Shown: positions 58,045-64,000 of the stretch, one piece after another | Layout of the letters: each line of letters opens with the position of its first letter | Numbering within the stretch: the first letter of the stretch is position 1 | NCBI GenBank assembly: GCA_016946835.1 | Contig: JACVTC010000130.1 | Span: forward strand, 118,501 to 182,500 | Origin: Neocallimastix lanati (nom. inval.) | Taxonomy: Eukaryota > Neocallimastigomycota > Neocallimastigomycetes > Neocallimastigales > Neocallimastigaceae | Length of the DNA: 64,000 nt | Reading direction: 5' to 3' | Made by a program: the position numbers and the translations under genes | Notes under the pieces: model-generated | Told to the model about the DNA's origin: nothing | Database searches by the model: none | The model's input: only the letters and a program-made list of their open reading frames with translations

Positions 58045-59922
58045 ATGATTGACGATATTAAAAAAAGTATTTCATCTATGAAAAACAACAAAGCACCCGG
58101 CCCCGATGGTATCCCGATTGAATTCTACAAAGCTCTGTTTTGCAATGAAGAATTACTGGAAACACATCCTGCTGCTGGAAAGTGTCTTAAATTGATTTTT
58201 AATAAAATATGGAATGGGTCTTTTCCTAAAAAATGGAACTCAGCTTCTATTGTATCAATCCCTAAGAAAGGTGACCTATCAGATTGTAGTAATTATCGAG
58301 GTATTTCTCTCATTAATGTTGGACTGAAAATCATTTCAAAAATTATAACAGATAGAATATCTACTTACGCACTCTCACACAATTTCATTAGACCTGAACA
58401 ATTTGGATTTAGAAATAAAGAAGAATGCATAATTTTATATATTTCAATTAGAGAGATATGTCAAAGAAGAAAATTTCAAGGAAATTTTACTTATCTTGCT
58501 TTTCTCGATCTTAAAAAAGCCTATGATTCTGTACCAATCTTTAATATTTTGACCAAATTATATAACTTAGGAATTAGAGATAAATGTCATCTGTTTTTAA
58601 AGAATCTTTATCTATCCTCTAAAGCTCGTGCTTTTTTTAATGGTAATCTCTCAGAAGAATTTTCGATTAATCGTGGTGTTAGAGACAAGGATGCCCTCTA
58701 TCTCCTATTTTATTCAATTTGTTCATTAATGATATACTGGATAATTGTGATAAGTATGGTGTATATTTAGATTCTCAATATTGTTGTGGTGGACTTTTTT
58801 GCGGATGATATTGTTTTAGTTGCTCCATCTAAACAAGCTCTTAAGAAAATTTTGAATAAAGTTCATGAATGGGCTATTAAAAATGAAATGACTTTTGGAA
58901 TTAATAAGTGTGCCACTCTTGTTGTAAAACCGATTAACTTTGTTAAACCGATAAACTATGAAGATCCATCTTTCTTTATTGGTAGTAACAAATTATCTAA
59001 AACTGACAACTATACTTATCTTAGTATTCCTTTATACAATCCAAATTAAACAGTAATTTAAATGTCAAGTTAAATTTGTACTTTCGATTTCTTATTAATA
59101 AATCTTTTCCTCTCCCATTGAAGAAATATGTTTTAATTTCATTTATTCTTAGTCTTGTTATATATTATGCTCCTCTCTTTGGTTCAAATAAGAGCAGATG
59201 TTCTAAAGCTCAAAAAATTATTAATAGAGGACTTTATTGGAGTTTACGGATTTAAATCTCGAAATTCTTCTGTTAGTCTCTATGATATTACTCGTGAATT
59301 GAGAATATCTCCTCTTTCAGCTGTCTGTGCTATATCTCAATTACGATGCTTTAGAAAATGGAAAAAATTCATCATGTATTATTAATCATCTCACTAATAA
59401 TATTCCTACTATGTCACATTACTCATGGACTAAAGAATCAAGGACTTTGGATAAGAAATTAAATGGTAAGAAAACAAGTGAAATAAAAAAGTTTTATTGG
59501 GAAAGAGATGTCTTCAAACCCTTAAAAGCTAAAAAAAAAAATCAATTATTTACAAGGAGAATGATTTTGGATTTATTTCAGAAATCAGAAACTTAACATT
59601 TCAATATCCTAAGTATCAGTTGGGATTCTTTTGGATTTCTCGTATTAGGTGTGGTTTTAAATTCGACATTAGTATTTCCATTAAAAGAAAAATAGTCTCA
59701 GAAGATTGCCCTAAATGTTGCCCTTGTTGTGGTGTTAGTGTACCTAGCTTTTCTCACTGGATCTTTGCCTGTAAAGAATTGGAAAATTACAGAAATAAAT
59801 CTTTACCTTTTCTAGATGATCTCTTTTTGAAGTTTGCAATGATAATTGAACAAAAAATCCTTGGATGTTTCTTTAGATTCAGAAAAAGGATTATGATAAT
59901 AATATTTATTATTATATATTGA
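58045..59922 (+). pseudogene. RT pseudogene of LINE copy 2
   Basis: Pieces: 58045-58770 from before NKAPGPDGIPIEF through FLDLKKAYD to NRGVR, where a frameshift turns the QGCPLSP motif into nonsense. 58786-59049 has FADDIVLVAP and INKCATLVV and ends early at a stop after TYLSIP. 59155-59385 and 59327-59596 are in different frames over the thumb region. 59620-59922 has the zinc motif CPKCCPCCGVSVPSFSHW. At least three frameshifts or small deletions are visible. The final conserved block AGCGTCGACGTCG lies at about 60141-60153. No function is expected. Confidence 0.88.
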
Positions 59923-60443
59923 GTGCACTTCTTGGTGGGCGTTCAATATATTCAAAAATTAAAGTTAATGATGGGGAACAAAGACAATTAGTTGATAATA
60001 TTTTTTAAACAAAGTTCAACTTTGTCAACTGTTCCGTATTTTGTGGGGATTGCGGAGTTTCTAACAAACGTAATACCATTAATTTGTCGATCTTTTAGTT
60101 TGATGATGAAATTGGTATTCCGTTGAATCTACCGTTACCAAGAGCGTCGACGTCGAAATGATAAGGCATGGATTTTCACCTCCAGATACAGATTCGATTG
60201 ATAACACTATTACTGAAATTATTACTCGTAATAATGGACGTGGAGTTTATTATCGAGGAATGGGAAAAGTTAGAGGCTATTGCTTCTAACGCACTTTTAT
60301 AATCTTATAATATATAATAGTTTATTTCATGTATTTTTATTATTTTTTTTTTCTTTTCCTTTAAAATCATGTAATTTTATTATTATTATAAAATTAAATA
60401 AAGTTATTCTCTAAGTCTAAAAAAAAAAAAAAAAAAAAAAAAA

Positions 60444-63381
60444 TCTACAGATGAAAAATTAAAAGTTTGGCATTCTCATTATAAATTCTTAGGGTCGGAT
60501 TCTTCAGGTCATATATTCTTTCTAAAAGATTACTGGAAAGATTTCTGATGCACTAAGGAATTTGGGAAAACCAAGGCAACAAGAATGGGATATTAATCAA
60601 GGTATTAGCGATGAAGAAATTTGCAAAGCAATCCTCCTCCACTCCTAACTTTAAAGCTTGTGTGTCCTGATGGTATTCCAATGGAATTCTTCAAAGCTTT
60701 GATTCCTTGTAAAGATGGTTCAGAAGGATCAAGTGATAATAATAGTAATAATTTCATCTGGCTTTAAATGTCTCAAAGCCTTAATCAATCGTATTTGGAA
60801 TGGTGATTTCCCGAAATCAAGGAATAACACATCAATAGTTTCTATTCATAAAAAGGGCGATCCATCAGATTGTAAGAACTATCGTGGCATCACTCTTATC
60901 AATAATGGATTAAAAATTATTGCAAAAAATCATAGCTAATAGAATCTTTAAATATGGAATTGATGAAGGTTTTATAAGACCTGAACAATTTGGATTTCGT
61001 AATCGAGAGGAATGTATAAGTCTTTACACTACATTAAGAATTATATGTCAGAGAAGGAAATTTGAAAATAAGAATACTTACCTTGCCTTTTTTGGACCTT
61101 AAAAAAAAGCGTATGACTCAGTGCCCATATATAATGTATTAATGAAGATTCATCACTTAGGTATTAGAGGTAAGTGCTTTAATTTTATTGAAAATTTATA
61201 CTTATCCTCCAAGGCTTGTGTAAGAGTTGATGGATAATTATCGGAATCATTCAATATTAAGAAAGGAGTTCGTCAAGGTTGTCCCCTCTCACCAATTTTG
61301 TTTAACTTGTTCATTAATGATATTTTTAATAATTGTAATAAATATGGCATCTCTATTGGTGAAAAACGTTGTTGTGGAGGTCTTTTTTTGCAGATGACAT
61401 TGTATTATGTGCTCCAACAAGGTCCCAACTAAAGAAATTATTAAAGTTTGCCAGTAAATGGGCTAGAAATAATGAAATGCAATTTGGTATCAATAAATGT
61501 GCCAGTTTAGTAGTACGAGGGGAAGTTTCATAATTTCTTTATAATAGTAATCCTACCTTCTATCTTTCAACTCAAGAGTTACCTAAAACGAATTGCTATA
61601 CCTACTTAGGTGTCCCATTTTCAACTGATTTAGAATTGAAACCGATCATACAGCGAATGAATAATAAAGTTAGAAATGCACTTTATTCCATAAAAGGATT
61701 TCTTAAGAACCCTCATATTCCTATCCCTTATAAAAAGAATGTTATTTTCAGCTATAGTAATTGGAAAAGTTTCATATTATGCACTTCTACTTGGATCTAA
61801 CAAAGATAGAACGAGAAGTACACAGACACTAGTTAATTCAGGATTATACCTGGATTGAAGGATTTTCTAAAGGGAATAGCTTTACTTCCCTTTATTGTGT
61901 TTCTAAAGAACTTAACATTCCTCCTCTTTCGGCGAAATGTGCGATTGCTCAGGTAAGGTGTTTTAAAAAAAAAGGAAAAACTCGAAATGTATTATCTCTG
62001 ATTTACTTAGAGATATATCTCGTTGTAGACGTCACGTCATGCATGGGATATAGAAAGTAAAAATTTTAGCTGACAAATTAAGTAAATTTCCATCAAAAAA
62101 AAAAAAAAAAACTATTTTAAACTTTTACTGGGATAGAGATATGGCAGGAAAATCAATCAAAGCTAAGGCTTATAAAAATAATAATTTTGAGAAAACTGGA
62201 GAGTATCTTAAGCTAAATTATAAATATCCTGAATTTAGCATTGGCTTCTGATGGGTACTTCGTGCCAGATGTGGATATAAATTCGATGCTCATGTTGCCA
62301 AAGCCGCCAAAATGATTGAAGAAGACTGTCCTGAAAAGGTGTCCTTGTTGTTATAGAAAAAAATAGTAATCCTCGATTGGAACATTGGTTTTCTAAATGC
62401 TATCTTTTCCGTAAATTTCGAATGAAATATTTTAAGGATTTTGAAATTCTTTATGAAAATATTTTATATTATTTCTAAATATTGTCCAATATCTAATAGT
62501 AATGTAGACACTGTTATCACAGATATGAATAATATAGAACTAAGTTCTGATTCTGATAGTACTAACGAAGTGTATAATACTAATAATATTAACAATAGAA
62601 ATAATATTGTTAATAATAGTAGAAATAGTGATAGTGAAAATAGAAATATTAATATAAGTGATAATGAAAATTATAATATCGTCGTTACTTCTAATTTAGT
62701 GAATAGTTCAATTGGTGAAAATCGTGGTAATTTAAGTAATTTTTCTGAATAATGAGTGTGTAAATATATATGTGACGTGGTACCGATTATATAACTTTCT
62801 TCTTGGTGGAAGGGATGCAGACATAATAGATTTAAATTATAAAAAAGGAATGGAATATTTTGTTTAAGAACCAAATCATTTCTGGTGATTATTCAAAAAC
62901 GCCGTTCTTGGTGCGATCTGCGGCTCTCTTAATAGAAATTATGCCTCGAGCTAGTACTCGGCAAGGGTTACTATTCCGAAAAGTATAAGCGCAAACTAAC
63001 CAGGAGCGTCAACGCTGAAAATGCAGTAAGATAGGCTAGCAGGGCCAATGCCTCTGAAGGAGAAGATCATAATTTCTTTTTCAGATAGTCAATTCAAACC
63101 CTAATCCATAAGGAGGTGAGGTTCGTTGTCTATGAACTTTTTTCTGAATTTATTTATACACTTATTTTTTGATTATAACTTTTTTTATTTCACGTTACTA
63201 TTTCTTTTATTATTATGTTCAATTGGACAAATAATTTTTTTATTTATTTTATTAATTTTGTGTTTTTTTTTTTTATTTTTTTATTAAAATTAAAAGTATT
63301 CATGTGTTTTATATATGTATAAATAAATAAAGATTAAAGTTCGAAATAATTGCGGCTATAAAAAAAAAAAAAAAAAAAAAA
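60444..63381 (+). mobile_element. LINE copy 3, 5'-truncated, strongly degenerate
   Basis: Begins right after the poly(A) of copy 2 at the level of about ORF2 residue 230 (EKLKVWHSHYKFLGSDSSGH, like the WAEYYKDLASDPSGH part of copy 2). It ends with a distinct 3' tail, AATAATTGCGGCTATA plus 22 A (63360-63381), unlike the AGTCTAAA tails of copies 1 and 2. It therefore belongs to another subfamily, the one that also left the fragment at 36.4 kb. Confidence 0.87.
60620..62990 (+). pseudogene. RT pseudogene of LINE copy 3
   Basis: Frames change often. Recognisable: CPDGIPMEFFKAL near 60663; IWNGDFP and KKGDPSDCKNYRGITLIN at 60795-60905; FIRPEQFGFRNREECISL near 60970-61020; GVRQGCPLSPILFNLFINDI near 61266-61325; FADDIVL region broken near 61385; NKCASLVV near 61494. 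A late open stretch (62441-62752) is Asn/Ser/Asp-rich and replaces a spacer in the C-terminal tail; it is followed by FLLGGRDAD (like LLLGGNAV in copy 1) and the block AGGAGCGTCAACGCTGAAAA at about 63000. Many stops and indels. Confidence 0.82.
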
Positions 63382-63584
63382 TTATTCATCGTGGTGTTAG
63401 ACAAGGTTGACCGTTATTACCTATTATTTTTTTTTTCAAACTTATTCATTGATGATATTTTAAACAATTGTGATAAATATAGTGTTAGTATTGATAATAA
63501 AAAATATTGTGGTAGTCTTTTTTGCTGATGATATTGGTTTTCATAGCGCCTAGTGAAAGAAAAATAAAGGCTCTACTTCGCCAT

Positions 63585-63620
<36 letters not shown>

Positions 63621-64000
63621 GACTAATAAAAATGAAAGGTCTTTTCGTATCGATAAATGTGCTACAATGGTTATTAAACCCTTAAATTATGTTTCATATC
63701 CTGGTTATGAAGAACCTTCATTTCACCTTGGTATGTATTCTATCTCTAAAGCATCTGTGTAATATTTACTTAGGTATATCCCCCTTCAGTAATGATTTTC
63801 CTTTGAGCCTATTATCACCTATATGAATACTAAAGTTAGAAAATCCTTATTTTCTTTCTCTAGTTTTTTATCCAATAATAAAGTTCCATTAACTTCTAAA
63901 AGATCGATTTTGCAATCCTATATTATTATTAGCAAAGCATTATGCTTTGCTCCACTCTTAGGTTCAAACAAAAACAATTCTAAGAATGTACAATCTTTAA
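63382..64000 (+). mobile_element. LINE copy 4, 5'-truncated, runs off the window
   Basis: Starts directly after the tail of copy 3 at HRGVRQG (about ORF2 residue 495 of copy 1). Then DDI, CGSLF-ADDI with a one-base shift near 63515-63540, a T run (63586-63616) inside the coding part, DKCATMVIKPLNYVSYPGYE at 63650-63710, and NKVPLTSKRSILQS near 63870. The frame is broken several times. The 3' end lies beyond the window. Confidence 0.85.

Larger units (their letters stand above)
57788..60443 (+). mobile_element. LINE copy 2, 5'-truncated, degenerate
   Basis: Begins at the level of about ORF2 residue 200 of copy 1 and ends with 25 A (60419-60443) after AAGTCT. Protein pieces align with copy 1 throughout, with clear divergence, so it is an older member of the same family. 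It lies in the same orientation and starts directly after the tail of copy 1. Confidence 0.9.

Noticed and set aside
62441-62752. 103-codon Asn/Ser-rich frame as an independent gene
   Set aside because: It lies within the C-terminal region of LINE copy 3, between the zinc-motif remnant and the LLGG block, so it is part of the element.

Overview
The window looks like nuclear DNA of an anaerobic gut fungus (Neocallimastigomycota). This is inferred from three things. A secreted esterase carries two tandem fungal (CBM10-type) dockerins, the mark of fungal cellulosomes. Intergenic DNA is extremely A+T-rich with many long A and T tracts. Genes contain short spliceosomal introns and have clearly higher G+C in exons. 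Genus and species cannot be fixed from this sequence alone.

Only three host genes can be supported. They are a CE1-type (feruloyl/acetyl-xylan) esterase with dockerins on the minus strand (2500-4212), a two-exon single-pass membrane protein with a cysteine-rich ectodomain and a C-terminal SH3 domain (22100-25991), and a two-exon D-3-phosphoglycerate dehydrogenase with a C-terminal ACT domain (49818-51495). They show no operon-like or pathway link: one acts outside the cell on plant wall, one at the cell surface, one in serine synthesis.

Most of the rest is mobile or repetitive. A complete Ty1/copia element with apparently identical 223-bp LTRs and a 5-bp target duplication lies at 13327-19083. 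A decayed copia-type copy lies at about 30823-34440. Non-LTR (LINE) remnants lie at about 380-1085, 8700-9092, 27301-27350, 36205-36433 and 39630-40330 (minus). A head-to-tail train of four LINE copies fills 52680-64000; each later copy starts directly after the poly(A) of the one before, and the first full-length-like copy is flanked by 251-bp direct repeats that differ at one base.

The spaces between are satellites of a 7-bp TTATTTA/AATAAAT unit (10.3-11.5, 12.3-12.6, 19.2-19.5, 19.9-20.6, 37.65-38.15, 39.0-39.6, 43.0-43.3 and 46.0-46.3 kb), several minisatellites of about 30-90 bp, poly(A)/poly(T) hairpins, and two AT-rich segments bounded by short repeats in inverted orientation (34441-35722 and 44450-44880). 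I saw no tRNA, rRNA or CRISPR array. The most notable observations are the LINE train with its long flanking repeat, a probable half-tRNA-Lys primer site and +1 frameshift site in the copia element, and the Frizzled/Mid1-like ectodomain joined to an SH3 domain.
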